A stretch of DNA of 64,000 nucleotides from Artemisia argyi. Lineage: Eukaryota; Streptophyta; Magnoliopsida; Asterales; Asteraceae. The translations under genes and the position numbers were made by a program. Positions 1 to 10,398 of this stretch are shown here, piece after piece. A model generated the notes under the pieces. It worked only from the letters and a program-made list of their open reading frames with translations. It had not been told where the DNA came from and searched no databases. The stretch's first letter is position 1. Each line of letters opens with the position of its first letter. The DNA is taken from positions 116,786,042-116,850,041 of the forward strand of contig CM060704.1 of NCBI GenBank assembly GCA_030686995.1, read 5' to 3'.

Positions 1-89
1 TGTGGTGTTTATATAAGTGTTTTATTAAAATTTTAAACTGCAGGGGCATTTTGGTAATTTTTACATGTTATGAAATTTTGGGTTTTACA

Positions 90-427
90 GTGAGAGTAAG
101 TAATCGATTTAGGGTTCTCATAAAGAGTTTTAGGGTTTGTGAATCGTACCTTGAATGAGAATTATGTCATTCCTTATATAGGCGCAGAATCCTTGTAGGG
201 TTCGTGCTCCTTACGTTTCGCACACATAGTGCTTATCCGGGTTAAGGATATTCATTCCATAGATAGAATATCTCTATATATTCCGTATATAGGTTGGTTG
301 GGCTTGTGTGAGCCCATTCCTATTATTGATGCGGCCCATGTTATAATAGCCCATGCATGGTTGGCTTTAGGCCTTAGTAATGTTTAATATTTGGGCTCGT
401 GGCCCATATATAGATTATACATCATCA
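90..427 (-). repeat. 3' LTR of the Tat element, distal part missing
   Basis: Matches 9888-10225 without gaps and ends in CATCATCA like the other copy. The part corresponding to 9743-9887 is replaced by unrelated AT-rich sequence (1-89). Confidence 0.9.
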
Positions 428-441
428 TGTCCCCCCAGTCT
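428..441 (-). other. Polypurine tract of the Tat element
   Basis: Reads AGACTGGGGGGACA on the minus strand, directly abutting the TG start of the 3' LTR. This is the expected priming site for second-strand synthesis. Confidence 0.8.
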
Positions 442-593
442 AGTGTGCGCGGCTCGTAGCCGCGGATGCTAGACTAATCACAACAGCGGTAAGCGTGGCG
501 GGAGAACATTGAAATATTGCTGCCGAATTTGGAGTACAATGTACATAGTCATAGATATTTCAAAGAAATACCTCGAAAATTGGGGGTTGTGTC

Positions 594-708
594 CACGTGT
601 CCCTCGTAAATCGGGAAAAAGTGCATGTACCGGTTCGGTTTCTAGCCACACGTTTTGTGAGTGGGATCCACGTGGACATCATCTAGGGTTTTTGACCTCC
701 TTATATAA
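594..708 (+). promoter_or_regulatory. Candidate promoter of the antisense gene
   Basis: Two CACGTG G-box cores (594-599 and 669-674) precede a TATATAA box (702-708), which lies about 165 bp upstream of the first ATG of the antisense gene (871). Order and spacing fit a conventional plant pol II promoter. A function is inferred; it lies in the stretch between the polypurine tract and the antisense ORF, where nothing else is coded. Confidence 0.5.
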
Positions 709-870
709 GAGTCACCGCCCCCATTTTACCAAAACACACAGTAAAAACACATACTCACTTCTTCAAAACATTTTTTGCAAAGAAAGTAACTATTTTATTA
801 GGTAAATTTGTGTGCGTTTCTCAGTAAATTTATGAAAATGGTTGCCTAATTAGAAGATATTCGCTCTGCG

Positions 871-3422
871 ATGACTGAGAATGATGTGCGTCAGTTTACA
901 TCTGACTACTTCATTTCTCTGGATGTGCATCCAGAAGCTCCAGATGTTGATGCGTGTATAGCCGATTTCCCCGAAGGGAAAATAGGATTATACACGCGTT
1001 TTTTCGAGTACGCGAATTACCGCGTACCGATATCTATTTTGAGCAATTTGCTCAATCACTATCGTCTACACATCTCACAGCTGCACTGTATAGGTGCGGC
1101 TAAGGTGTCGAATTTTGAAGTAAACTGCCGTTTACTTGCGATAGAGCCGACCATTGCCTTGTTCCGCGCCTTCTACCACACAACGTAGTCGAATGGGTGG
1201 GTGTCCTTTGCAAAGCGCCCGGGGGCGCTTCAGTGCTATACTGAAAAGGTAGACTCCCTGAGGCATTGGAGGGAGCATTTTTTCTGGGTTGATGACGTGG
1301 TGTTTCCATCACCCTTTGAGTTTTATACTCAGGATACGTTGCCAAGGGATGGGCGCCACGCACCCAGTTCCTATAGTCTGACCGATGCGCAGACCCTTGA
1401 TGCCAACCGCATTCCCATTAACCCTTATCCGGAGGAGTTTTTGGTGCACATGGGGTTGAGTCGCAATTACTTCGGTGGTGTTGACGAGGTGCCAACCTTC
1501 ATAGATGAGGAAGGCCAGGGTGGGTGTTCGTCCCTTCTACTTCAAATATGTAAGTTTTTTTATATGCGCACGTTTAGTAACTAATCCTTTCTTTTTGCTG
1601 TTTGTTTATGTGTGCAGAGATGGATCTATTCGCTATGGTTAAGCTGGAAAAGCCAAAGCAAGTGACTGTGGGAGTGCGCCCTCTCAGGGAGGGTGAGCAG
1701 CCACTTCTGGAGGCGATCCGGGGTCATCTGACTATGCTGCCGGATGTTGGTAATGAAGATACGCCGCCACTCCAAGTAACACCCGTTCAGAGTGTGGCGC
1801 CGGATGTGGAGATGGCGCAGGAGGAGGAGGCGCACGCGGAATCATCTGATAGCGTGGAAATGTTGAAGCCTGAGGAAGTGTTGAAACCTGAGGAGGTAGC
1901 GCGGGAGCTGAAGCGCAAGGGAGAGGCTGGTAGCAGTGGTACCTCCAAGAGGAGATGCTACATCATCGGAGATGATGAGTCGTCTGCGGAGGAGGAGACA
2001 TCTGCTCCTGGTGCGGATAAGGAAGCTACGAAGACCTCTCCGTTTATGTAAGTCGTATTCCTCATGCGTCATTTATATTTTTATTACTTGTCGTAATATG
2101 TACTAACTGCTTCCTTCATGTATTATAGGGATGATGCCACGAAGGATGATGGAGCCTTCGTGGAGATCGTGTCCCCTCCGCAGAATGAAAACAAGGAGGG
2201 GAAAGCTAAGGTTGATGAGGGCATACCTGCGCAGCAACTGATGGATGAGTTGGCTGCGACTGCTACACGTCAGACTGAGCTGGTGGCTCAATTGAAGACG
2301 AGGTACATCGGGGAGAGCAGTACACTCGCCCAAAAATATGAGGAGATAACTATGCTCCGTGCGCAGCTGGCTAAAGCGCAGGCAGAAGTGGGGTCCTCCA
2401 GGGTGTACAATGAGAAGGTCACCCATGAGAAGTTGACCGCGATGGCTGAGCTGGAGCAGGCGCGCGGACAACTTCATCAGTACAAGGCCAACCTTACTTG
2501 GGAAGTAAGGTATTTGGAGGAGAAGAAGGAGGAGCACTTCGCGAATATTGCCAAGTTCAAGGAGCGTATGGAGGAGATTGTCCAGATGCAGGAGAACAAG
2601 CTGCGTGGCTTGAGCATAGAGTACGATGAGGAGTTATACCCTCATCTGATGTTGACCATTGCTGAGCGCAGGTACTTCCTTTTCAGCTTTTTATACTTTA
2701 TTATATTTTGTTGCAATGCTTTTCCTTAACACAAGTTGTCCTTGTTGATGTAGGTGGTTGATCAGTACGGACTGCGCCTGGCAGCTATGGGCACTTTGGA
2801 GTCCCAAGAGGTGTTGGGCGCCTTTGGGAAGGTGGTGCAGTGTGCTGTGGAGCGTGGGAGGTCGCAGGCTATGGAGGATCTCCATGAGGCTAAGCTATTG
2901 AGCAAGGACTTGACTGAGGTACCTGGCTATAACGCGGCTGCGTATGACTAGCTGATGCAGGCTATGGAGGGGTTGAAAGTTCTCGAGCTGCCTCATATTG
3001 CACGTTTGGAGCGCGACCAAGACAACCCCATAAAGGTAATTATGGAGGGGTTGACCTTGGAGCGCCATATTTTGGAGGATGCAGAGGCGCAACCGGACTA
3101 CTTCCTCAAGCCCGATGAATTGTAGCTGCAAGTTCCAGTGTTTGTGCAGCCTCGCAATATGCTGAACCCTTTCGCCCTTGAGCGGGAGATTCCTCTGAAG
3201 GAGGTATTGGAGCGCCACGCGCAGAGAGCTGCCCAGAAAAAAGGGATTGCGGGCAAGGCGGTCTTATGCGGTGTAGGCGCTGCACATATTCCCAGGTCTG
3301 ATGGAGTTCCTGTGAGTGTGCCGACCGTCTCTCCCAAGGATGCGTTGCTCTTGAGAAAGCTTCAAGAGGCGGGGAGTTCCGCTGCACCAGAAGATAGCCC
3401 CGAACATCGTCATAGCATATAG
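871..3422 (+). pseudogene. Antisense accessory gene of the Tat element (gypsy-type transposon family, PF04195-like), four exons
   Basis: Read on the strand opposite to gag-pol. Exons as I see them: 871-1549, 1618-2047, 2129-2671 and 2754-3422. The first two introns have GTAAG donors and CAG or TAG acceptors; the third junction loses frame, so one base may be missing or my border is wrong. Exon 1 has the globular part with motifs such as HWREHFFWVDD and GLSRNYFGG, typical of plant proteins filed as 'putative gypsy type transposon'. The middle is acidic and low-complexity with a KRR cluster. Exons 3-4 are strongly charged and probably coiled-coil. In-frame TAGs at 1186, 2949 and 3123 each replace a likely CAG (Gln). 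The gene runs tail-to-tail with pol. Function unknown; antisense ORFs at this place are known in some Tat elements. Confidence 0.75.
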
Positions 3423-4052
3423 GCTTCTTGTTGTAGCTTGTATATTTATCGTGTAAATAACAAGGTGTATCTTTTTTGTGATGTAGTAGTTGTCTTTTTC
3501 TTTTATGTAAAAAGATGGAATAAGATAACTTGTTTTTGTATAAATTAAGTGTATGACTTACAAATATACTTGTATTAATGTTTGCTAAGTTTTATATTTT
3601 GACCAAGTGTCTTGGCTCGTTATTTGCTAAGCTTTGTACGGTGTACTTAATATTTGCGCACCTTTCGTGGGATGCGCACGTAAAACTTACCTCAACGTCT
3701 CAAAAGTAAGGTGCTTAGCAAGGATGCGTGATCCAATGTTGATGGGTTTGCAACCCTCTTACTCAATGAGTGAATTAGTAGGTTTACTCATCCTTTATGC
3801 CTTCGTGGGTCTTAATTAGTGCATTCACGCCATGTAGGCAAAAATATAAGATAACAATATTGACATATATAAGTATGTACGCAATAAAGTGGAATACGTT
3901 ATGGAGTTAGCTAGAAGCCATAACATTTTATTAATACTTGCAAGTTTTTTGAAAAATAAGAATACAATTCCTAAGAAAGAAAAGAAAAGTCAAACACTTA
4001 TTGGGAACATCCTAAAGTGCAAAAGGTGTTTGTGTGTTGACCGTAGCCTTGC
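3423..4052. other. Convergent spacer between antisense gene and pol
   Basis: AT-rich, no coding signal. It must hold the 3' ends of both the antisense transcript (plus) and any transcript terminated just after pol (minus). I see no repeat or RNA gene in it. Confidence 0.6.
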
Positions 4053-7000
4053 TTAAAGATAGCATCTTTTAAGATTGCAGATGTTCCAGGTGCGTGCTAG
4101 GTCGTGACCTGCTATATCTCGCAGCCTGTATGCGCCATTACCTAGTGCATCGGTGACTTCGTAGGGTCCTTCCCATTTAGGTCCGAGCTTGCCTGTGTCT
4201 TCTGCGTGGCTCGCATCATTGGCGCGGTATACAAAGTCTCCTGGCCTGAAGGAAGTGTGTTTGACCTTTGCATCATAATACTTCATTTTTGCCTTAGCCT
4301 TTGCTTCGCATATAGCTGCACGTTCACGTCTTTCTTCCAGTAAGTCCAAGTCTATGCACCGCTCCTTGTCATTTGTTGTGACGTTGACCTCTGCTGTTCG
4401 TATAGTTGGCATTCCTATCTTAGCTGGTATGACGGCCTCTGTTCCGTAGACAAGGGAGAATGGCGTGTCGCCAGTACTGGTTTTGATTGTGGTGCGATGC
4501 GCCCATAAGACATGTGATAGCTCGTCCACCCACCTTCCTTTGTGTCTGTCAAGGCATGCTTTTATTCCTTCACCTAGACTGCGATTTGCGCGCTCAACTA
4601 AGCCATTGGTTTGTGGGTGTTTTACTGAAGCGAAGTGTTGCGTGATGTTCAATTGCGCGCACCAGTCTTTGAATGGATTGTGACAGGACTGTTTCCCATT
4701 GTCTGATATAATCTTTCCGGGTAGTCCGAAGCGACAGACAATGTTGTCCCAGACAAAACGTTTGACTTGGTTTCGCGTGATGCTCACCACTGCCTTAGCT
4801 TCAATCCACTTCGTGAAGTAATCTATGGCTACGATGAGGAACTTTAGTCCTCCTGCTGCAACTAGAAAGGGTCCTGCGATGTCAATGCCCCATTTGTAAA
4901 ATGGCCATGGTGAGGTAATGGGTATTAGCTCAAGTTGTGGTCGGCGCGGAATTGGCCTATGTACTTGACAATTGCTGCATTTCTTTATCAGATCGTGTGC
5001 GTCGCGGTGCATGGTTGGCCAATAATACCCCGATCGTAGAGCGCTTGCTACCACAGATCGCGGTCCTGAGTGCATGCTACATGATCCAGCGTAGATTTCT
5101 TGGAATACATAGTCTGCTTGAAGAGGTCCAACACATCTGAGCCAAGGTTGCAATAAAGAGCGTCGATAGAGTATGTTGTCTCGTAGTTCAAATCGTTGCG
5201 CTGTGCGCCGCACTTTTCGAGCGTCCTTATGGTCTTGTGGCAAGATTCCCTTGCTAATGAATTCAATGATAGGTGTCATCCATGTGGGATCATGTTCTTC
5301 TATCATTGTGGATACTTCCATCTCCAAGATTGACTTGTTTTGTAGGGTTTCTACCAATACCTGTTTTGATAGGTGCGCAAAGCTTGTGGATGCGATCTTG
5401 CTGAGCGCATCCGCCTTCCTGTTGTCCCCTCTGGGCACTTGTTTTATTGTGAACCTGTCAAAGTTTTTAATTAAGGACTTGGTCTTTTCCAGGTATTGGA
5501 TCATGTGTTCATCCTTGGCTTCATATTCGCCTAGCACATGGTTAGCGACTAGCCGAGAATCTACGTTTGCCTCCAGGTTGCGTACACCCATTTGGATTGC
5601 GATGCACAGTCCAGCTAGTAGGGCTTCGTATTCTGCCTCATTGTTTGTGGCTGTGAATTCGAAGCGCAGCGCATAGGTGAATTCCATACCTTCTGGGTTT
5701 GTGAGAATAAGGCCTGCGCCTGATCCATCTACAGATGAAGACCCATCTGTGAACAGAATCCAGGGTTCCTGCAGATCTGTTTTGGTTGTAGAGGTTGGAC
5801 TATCGGTATCTGGCTTCTCGACAATGAAATCAGCTAATATCTGTCCTTTAATTGCAGTGCGCGGTCTATATGAGATGTTATATTCACTTAACAGTACACT
5901 CCACTTTTGTAGCCACCCTGATGCGTCATGTTTAGTGATAACTTGTTTAATTGGCTGATCTGTGATCACCGCTATTGGGTGCGCTTGAAAGTATCTGCGC
6001 AGTCTTTTGGCTGCAAATACTAGAGCTAAGACCAGCTTTTCCATAGCGCTGTAGTTAGTCTCTGTCTTCTTCAATGCTTTGCTTACAAAGTATATGGGTG
6101 TCTGGACGGAGTTCCTATCTATCAATAGCACTGCGCTGACTGCTCCATGAGTTGCCGATAAGTACATGATTAGCTCTTCCCCTGGTCGCGGTGCGACAAG
6201 TTTGGGAAGAGATGCCAGATGGTGTTTTAGTTGTTGGAAAGCTTCTTCGGTCCAAAGAAAGTCTCCCTTTTTAGTACACTTCGTGAGTGTTTTAAAAAGA
6301 GGAAGTGATTTGTCTGCTGACTTAGATAAGAAACGGTTTAGCCCTGCTAGCTTTCCGTTTAATGACTGGACTTCTTTGAGTGTGCGCGGCGAGGGAAGAT
6401 CAATAACAGCTTTTGTTTTTTCTGGGTAAGGTTTGATTCCATCAGGTTCTATTAAGTATCCGAGAAACATGCCTTCAGTTGCGCCAAAGGTGCACTTCTT
6501 GGGATTTAACTTCATGTTTATTTGTCCCAATGTTTTAAACGTTTCCTCGATGTCGCGCACCAGTTCATCCTCTGTGTGGCTTTTGATGATAAGGTCGTCA
6601 ACATAGACTTCCAAGTTTCGACCTACTTGTTTCTCAAAAGCTGTGTCCACCAATCGTTGGTATGTTGCATCTGCGTTTTTCAGGCCAAAAGGCATTTTCG
6701 TGTAGCAGTAAACTCCTTGACTGGTGTGGAAAGTTGTTTTTTCTTCATCCTCAACTGCCATCTGTATTTGATGGTACCCTTTGTATGCGTTTAGAAAACA
6801 TTTAAAGGGATATCCGCACAGGGATTCTACCTTCCAGTCTATCTCTGGCAGTGGGTAGCAGTCCTGTGGACATGCTTTATTAAGGTCAGTGAAGTCCACG
6901 CACATTCTCCAACTGCCGTCGCTCTTCTTTACCATTACTGGGTTAGAGAGCGAATCGTGGTAATACACTTCGCGCATGATGCCTGCGTCTACGAGTTTGT

Positions 7001-7478
7001 GTACTTCTTCCAGAATAGCTTTTGCACGATCTGGGGCTTGGCCGCGCTTCTTCTGTCGTATTGGGGGATATCCTTGTCGGATTTGTAGCTTATGTTCTGT
7101 AGTAGAGCGTGGCACTCCTGTCATTTGTTTTGGTTCCCATGCGAAGATGTCCAGGTTCTTTTGCAAGAGTGCGCACACGGCTGCTTTACCTTTGTCAGAT
7201 AAAGATCCACCAATCGAAACTTGTTGGTCCGGGTAATCGGGGTGAATAGCGACCTTTAGGTTTGGTGTTTTTTCTATGCGCTGTTCTGGAATATTCTCTA
7301 CTTCAGTGGTTACCATGTTGCATTCCTTTGGTGGTACTGTTGTGTTATAGAGGGTGACAACTCCTCCTTCCACTGGAAATTTAAGCATTCCATGCACTGT
7401 GGATGGTACAACGCGCATGGATGATATTCCAGGTCTCCCAATGATGCCGTTGTACGGTGAGGGAGACTTTATTACCAT
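4053..7478 (-). CDS. Pol polyprotein: RT, RNase H, second RNase H, integrase (open but catalytically damaged)
   Basis: One uninterrupted 1141-residue frame. The RT has the polymerase motif YVDD at residues 292-295, followed by the gypsy RNase H (about 440-550) and the second, plant-type RNase H (LFTDGS near 576-580, NNEAEYEALLAGL near 612-624, ADALSKIA near 689-696). The integrase follows with a zinc-binding region (to CSNCQVH, about 834-840) and a D,D(35)E core at D866, D926 and E962. Three changes suggest a dead enzyme. RT motif A reads FLNAYKGYHQI, with Asn230 in place of the catalytic Asp. The first His of the integrase HHCC motif appears to be Tyr796. The region upstream, which should join protease to RT, has a stop at 7488. 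The real polyprotein starts upstream, so the Met at 7478 is only the first after that stop. Confidence 0.92.
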   Translation of the reverse strand: MVIKSPSPYNGIIGRPGISSMRVVPSTVHGMLKFPVEGGVVTLYNTTVPPKECNMVTTEVENIPEQRIEKTPNLKVAIHPDYPDQQVSIGGSLSDKGKAAVCALLQKNLDIFAWEPKQMTGVPRSTTEHKLQIRQGYPPIRQKKRGQAPDRAKAILEEVHKLVDAGIMREVYYHDSLSNPVMVKKSDGSWRMCVDFTDLNKACPQDCYPLPEIDWKVESLCGYPFKCFLNAYKGYHQIQMAVEDEEKTTFHTSQGVYCYTKMPFGLKNADATYQRLVDTAFEKQVGRNLEVYVDDLIIKSHTEDELVRDIEETFKTLGQINMKLNPKKCTFGATEGMFLGYLIEPDGIKPYPEKTKAVIDLPSPRTLKEVQSLNGKLAGLNRFLSKSADKSLPLFKTLTKCTKKGDFLWTEEAFQQLKHHLASLPKLVAPRPGEELIMYLSATHGAVSAVLLIDRNSVQTPIYFVSKALKKTETNYSAMEKLVLALVFAAKRLRRYFQAHPIAVITDQPIKQVITKHDASGWLQKWSVLLSEYNISYRPRTAIKGQILADFIVEKPDTDSPTSTTKTDLQEPWILFTDGSSSVDGSGAGLILTNPEGMEFTYALRFEFTATNNEAEYEALLAGLCIAIQMGVRNLEANVDSRLVANHVLGEYEAKDEHMIQYLEKTKSLIKNFDRFTIKQVPRGDNRKADALSKIASTSFAHLSKQVLVETLQNKSILEMEVSTMIEEHDPTWMTPIIEFISKGILPQDHKDARKVRRTAQRFELRDNILYRRSLLQPWLRCVGPLQADYVFQEIYAGSCSMHSGPRSVVASALRSGYYWPTMHRDAHDLIKKCSNCQVHRPIPRRPQLELIPITSPWPFYKWGIDIAGPFLVAAGGLKFLIVAIDYFTKWIEAKAVVSITRNQVKRFVWDNIVCRFGLPGKIISDNGKQSCHNPFKDWCAQLNITQHFASVKHPQTNGLVERANRSLGEGIKACLDRHKGRWVDELSHVLWAHRTTIKTSTGDTPFSLVYGTEAVIPAKIGMPTIRTAEVNVTTNDKERCIDLDLLEERRERAAICEAKAKAKMKYYDAKVKHTSFRPGDFVYRANDASHAEDTGKLGPKWEGPYEVTDALGNGAYRLRDIAGHDLARTWNICNLKRCYL

Positions 7479-7490
7479 GAAATTTATCTA

Positions 7491-8201
7491 TGTTGCAGTT
7501 GAGTGTTGTTCATTTCCTACGACCACCAGCAAGCGTAATTGCCCCATGGGCCAAATCTTTTCTCCTGTGAATCCAGTCAGCGACGTTGTTGCTGGTATCA
7601 ATTGACTTTGGATTTCAGGTTTCAGTCATTTGAAACAATGATCGTATAGGATATCAGCGGATGTTCCTCCATCAATGTACATGTGGTGGATGTCGTGTCC
7701 CCCTGTATGTATTTCAATAGTTAGAGGTTCTACCACTGCGTTGTCTGCAGCTAAGGTAGGGAAGGATATCTCTTTTTCTGGGGAGATTTTTTGGCTGACT
7801 TTTTGCTTTATTTTACGTTGCCATGACTGTATCATGTATATGGTGTCAGCTTTTTCTTTGGGAGGTTCTTTCTCACCCCCGTTCCTTTGTTTGTCCTTTC
7901 CCTCTTTGAGGTTTTTTACAAGGTGGTCCATTCTACCTTCCCTTACTAACTTTTCAATGAGTTGTCTTAATTGGACGTATTCGTTAGTTTTATGGCCTTT
8001 TTGACCATGGTACTCGCAGTATCCATTCCCTACGCGCTTTTCCTATGCGGTGCGCATTGGTGAAGGTTTTGGAAAATTTGCACCTTTTGTTACAAATATT
8101 TCCCTTGGCGTTTTTGTGAGAGGAGTATATTTGTCATTGTCTCTTCCACTGCGGTAATTCCTGCTGCGGTTGTTATTCTGATCGTTGGATTGTCTCCTAG
8201 G
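7491..8201 (-). pseudogene. Gag C-terminus and aspartic protease of the Tat element, broken
   Basis: Same reading frame as gag and pol. It starts after the gag TAG (8202) and contains a second TAG at 8043 and a TGA at 7626. The zinc-knuckle-like segment CEYHGQKGHKTNEY has lost its last Cys, now Tyr. The protease active-site segment is IDGGTSADILY near 7640-7680. The TAG at 8043 fits a CAG ancestor and the TGA at 7626 a CGA ancestor, both C-to-T changes. With these repaired the frame would link gag to pol without a shift. Confidence 0.8.
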
Positions 8202-9698
8202 CTATTCTTGTTGCCTATAATTCGAGTAACCCTCTTTGCTTTCTGCAGCAGCTACTTCTCCTTGTATGAAGGATCTGGTGCGCTTTGTTAGCTCATCGAA
8301 AGTTTGGGGAACTTTGTCATTTAGCTTCCGGATAAGTTCTGGGTTGTTAATTCCATTCATGAACCCTGAAATTTTAAGAATTTCGGGACATGCTTTGACC
8401 TGTATGCACTCATCCTTGAAGCGTTCCATAAAAGCGCTGGTTAATTCCCCTTGGCGCTGTTTTACTCTGGCTAGTTCAACAGGGTTTTTAGCGCACTTCT
8501 TTCTCTGGGTGAAGTTGAGACGGAATGCTTTCCGTAATTCTTCAAACCCGCCGATGCTCCATCGTGGGAGTTTGCTAAACCATGTGCGCGCATTCCCTAC
8601 CAACGTAGAATTAAACATATGGCACCACACAGGCTGTGGCCAGTTTTCGATAGTGGCAGCTGATTCGAAAACTTTTAGATGATCATCAGGATCACCTGTT
8701 CCATCATATGTTTTCACGTTAGTGGGCATGCGCCTCCTTTTGTGGTCGGAGTAATCGCTGATACGTCGTGTAAACGCATCAACTTTCTGGCGTCGCCATG
8801 GAAGAGATATGTCTTCATTCTCTTCTTCGCGGCGTCTTCCTCTTGATTTCCAATGTCCTGTTTCTCTATCCTCGTTGTCCGAGGAGTCACTGGAGGAAGA
8901 GTAGTATCTTTTTCGGCGCTTGCGCCGACTTCCTTCAAAAGAAGAGCTTGAGGGGCTTTCACTTGGGGACATTCTTTTCCCCAATCTGTCGTGAATTCTC
9001 TTGCTCCCAGATTTGGAGGACCCTTGGCTTGGTGAATGCTGAGGTCCTAGTCGGTCTTGTATCCCTCGACTGCCAAGTATGGAATGAACATTAGTGCGCC
9101 TCTCGCTGCCTTCATATTCCTCTGAATATTGTGAATCAGATGTCGTACCCAACCTATCATGGATAGTAGTACGTTTTTCGTTATCTGTGCGTCTTCCTCG
9201 TGGGTGGCGCGGTGGTGATGGTTCGCGTTCAGGACCAAAATTGAGCCGAGCTTGTAGCCTCGTACTTGACCTTCTCCTTGCCTCTTCTTGCATGAGGGCA
9301 GTTAGGGTTTCATAATTTTGGGATACAAAATTTCCCAACATTAGGTTGGGTGTGTCCTCAGTTGCTGCAAGAATGTCTGCCTCAGTATTAGGCACCCTAT
9401 CTCGGTTAGGCGCGCCCGGTGGCACAGTTTTGTTCACTGTGGGTACAGTTTGGTGAGGAGCAGTGAAGAGGGTGCGCTGGAGTTCCTCAACGCTTGGGAC
9501 CACTATGGTGGTTTGGGTAGTCCTTACAGGCAATTCTACCACTAGAAGAGGTTGGGTTGTCCCTGCCTCTTGGTGACTAGGTGCGCTGGTTGTTCCAACA
9601 ACCTGCCTAGGGGTCGAATCTTGTTGATTCTTCCTCTGGGGGTCACGCGTTTTTTCCAACTGCGGAGTCCGCTGGCTTGAATTCTTATTCTTCGTCAT
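8202..9698 (-). CDS. Gag protein of the Tat element
   Basis: 498 residues ending at a TAG that probably replaces CAG (context QQE-stop-PRRQ). The N-terminal ~320 residues are hydrophilic and disordered, with repeated IHDRLG-like motifs and serine- and arginine-rich stretches. The retrotransposon gag fold occupies about 325-470, with the typical YDGTGDPDDHLKVFE and WFSKLP motifs. It packages element RNA in virus-like particles. It directly follows the primer-binding site, as expected, and the Met at 9698 is the first in frame after it. Confidence 0.9.
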   Translation of the reverse strand: MTKNKNSSQRTPQLEKTRDPQRKNQQDSTPRQVVGTTSAPSHQEAGTTQPLLVVELPVRTTQTTIVVPSVEELQRTLFTAPHQTVPTVNKTVPPGAPNRDRVPNTEADILAATEDTPNLMLGNFVSQNYETLTALMQEEARRRSSTRLQARLNFGPEREPSPPRHPRGRRTDNEKRTTIHDRLGTTSDSQYSEEYEGSERRTNVHSILGSRGIQDRLGPQHSPSQGSSKSGSKRIHDRLGKRMSPSESPSSSSFEGSRRKRRKRYYSSSSDSSDNEDRETGHWKSRGRRREEENEDISLPWRRQKVDAFTRRISDYSDHKRRRMPTNVKTYDGTGDPDDHLKVFESAATIENWPQPVWCHMFNSTLVGNARTWFSKLPRWSIGGFEELRKAFRLNFTQRKKCAKNPVELARVKQRQGELTSAFMERFKDECIQVKACPEILKISGFMNGINNPELIRKLNDKVPQTFDELTKRTRSFIQGEVAAAESKEGYSNYRQQE

Positions 9699-9720
9699 TC
9701 TAGTTCCTTAGTTCTTAGTA

Positions 9721-9740
9721 GGGTCCCACGGATGGCGCCA
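9721..9740 (-). other. Primer-binding site of the Tat element
   Basis: On the minus strand it reads TGGCGCCATCCGTGGGACCC two bases inside the 5' LTR. TGGCGCC starts are typical of Tat and Athila primer sites. I cannot assign the tRNA with certainty. Confidence 0.75.
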
Positions 9741-9742
9741 CT

Positions 9743-10225
9743 TGTTGATACAAAAGTTGGACGTTCCTGATTATGGGCTCTTGCTCTCGTATCAATTCAC
9801 TTCTTAATGCTTGAAACCTGTGCACTAAGAAAATAAACAACACCGTTAGGCTTATCGTGGGATTGTCTCCCATGATTAGACTCCGGCGTGAGAGTAAGTA
9901 ATCGATTTAGGGTTCTCGTAAAGAGCTTTAGGGTTTGTGAATCGTACCATGAATGAGAATTATGGCATTCCTTATATAGGCGCAGAATCCTTGTAAGGTT
10001 CGTGCTCCTTACGTTTCGCACACATAGTGCTTATCCGGGTTAAGGATATTCATTCCATAGATAGAAGATCTCTATCTATTCCGTATATTGGTTAGTTGGG
10101 CTTGCGTGAGCCCATTCCTATTATTGATGCGGCCCATGTTATAATAGCCCACGCATGGTTGGCTTTAGGCCTTAGTAATGTTTAATATTTGGGCTCGTGG
10201 CCCATATATAGACTATACATCATCA
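9743..10225 (-). repeat. 5' LTR of the Tat element, complete (483 bp)
   Basis: Starts TGTTGATA and ends ATCATCA on the plus strand, giving TG...CA ends in both readings. The inner edge is set by the primer-binding site, and the outer edge by the end of similarity to 90-427. Confidence 0.9.
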
Positions 10226-10265
10226 ATCCATCCTCCACATTGAGCGCATTTGTCATCACAACAAA

Positions 10266-10398
10266 ATGCACCAGCCGAGAAGCATTTGAATTATAATATG
10301 AGAGACCCATCCTCCAGGACCTCCACATTAAGCACATGTGTCAAAGCCGGGTATGCACCTTGGCAGGCTACTATTCTACCACTGCACATTTGTGCCAC
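10266..10398 (-). pseudogene. Broken tRNA-Gly(GCC) copy in two pieces
   Basis: The 3' acceptor part (ATGCACCAGCCG on the plus strand, 10266-10277) and an anticodon/D-arm part (about 10347-10398, including CTTGGCAGG and CTATTCTACCACT) match the tRNA-Gly at 11494. They are separated by about 70 bp. A short flanking phrase (CATCCTCCA...CACATT) also occurs twice here. Confidence 0.55.

Larger units (their letters stand above)
90..10225 (-). mobile_element. Tat-type Ty3/gypsy LTR retrotransposon with antisense accessory gene
   Basis: Minus-strand element in the order 5' LTR (9743-10225), primer-binding site, gag, protease, RT-RNaseH-second RNaseH-integrase, antisense gene, polypurine tract, 3' LTR (90-427). 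A second, plant-type RNase H between the retroviral RNase H and the integrase is the hallmark of the Tat clade. Over the 338 bp both LTRs share I count about 12 mismatches and no indels (about 96% identity), so the insertion is fairly recent. The 3' LTR lacks its distal ~145 bp: sequence 1-89 is unrelated to the matching part of the other LTR. No target-site duplication can therefore be checked. The main frame is broken at 7488, 7626, 8043 and 8202. Confidence 0.93.

Noticed and set aside
4465..7605. Several plus-strand open frames of 60-170 codons opposite gypsy pol
   Set aside because: They lie wholly within the well-supported minus-strand pol frame and have no protein-like motifs; shadows of pol.
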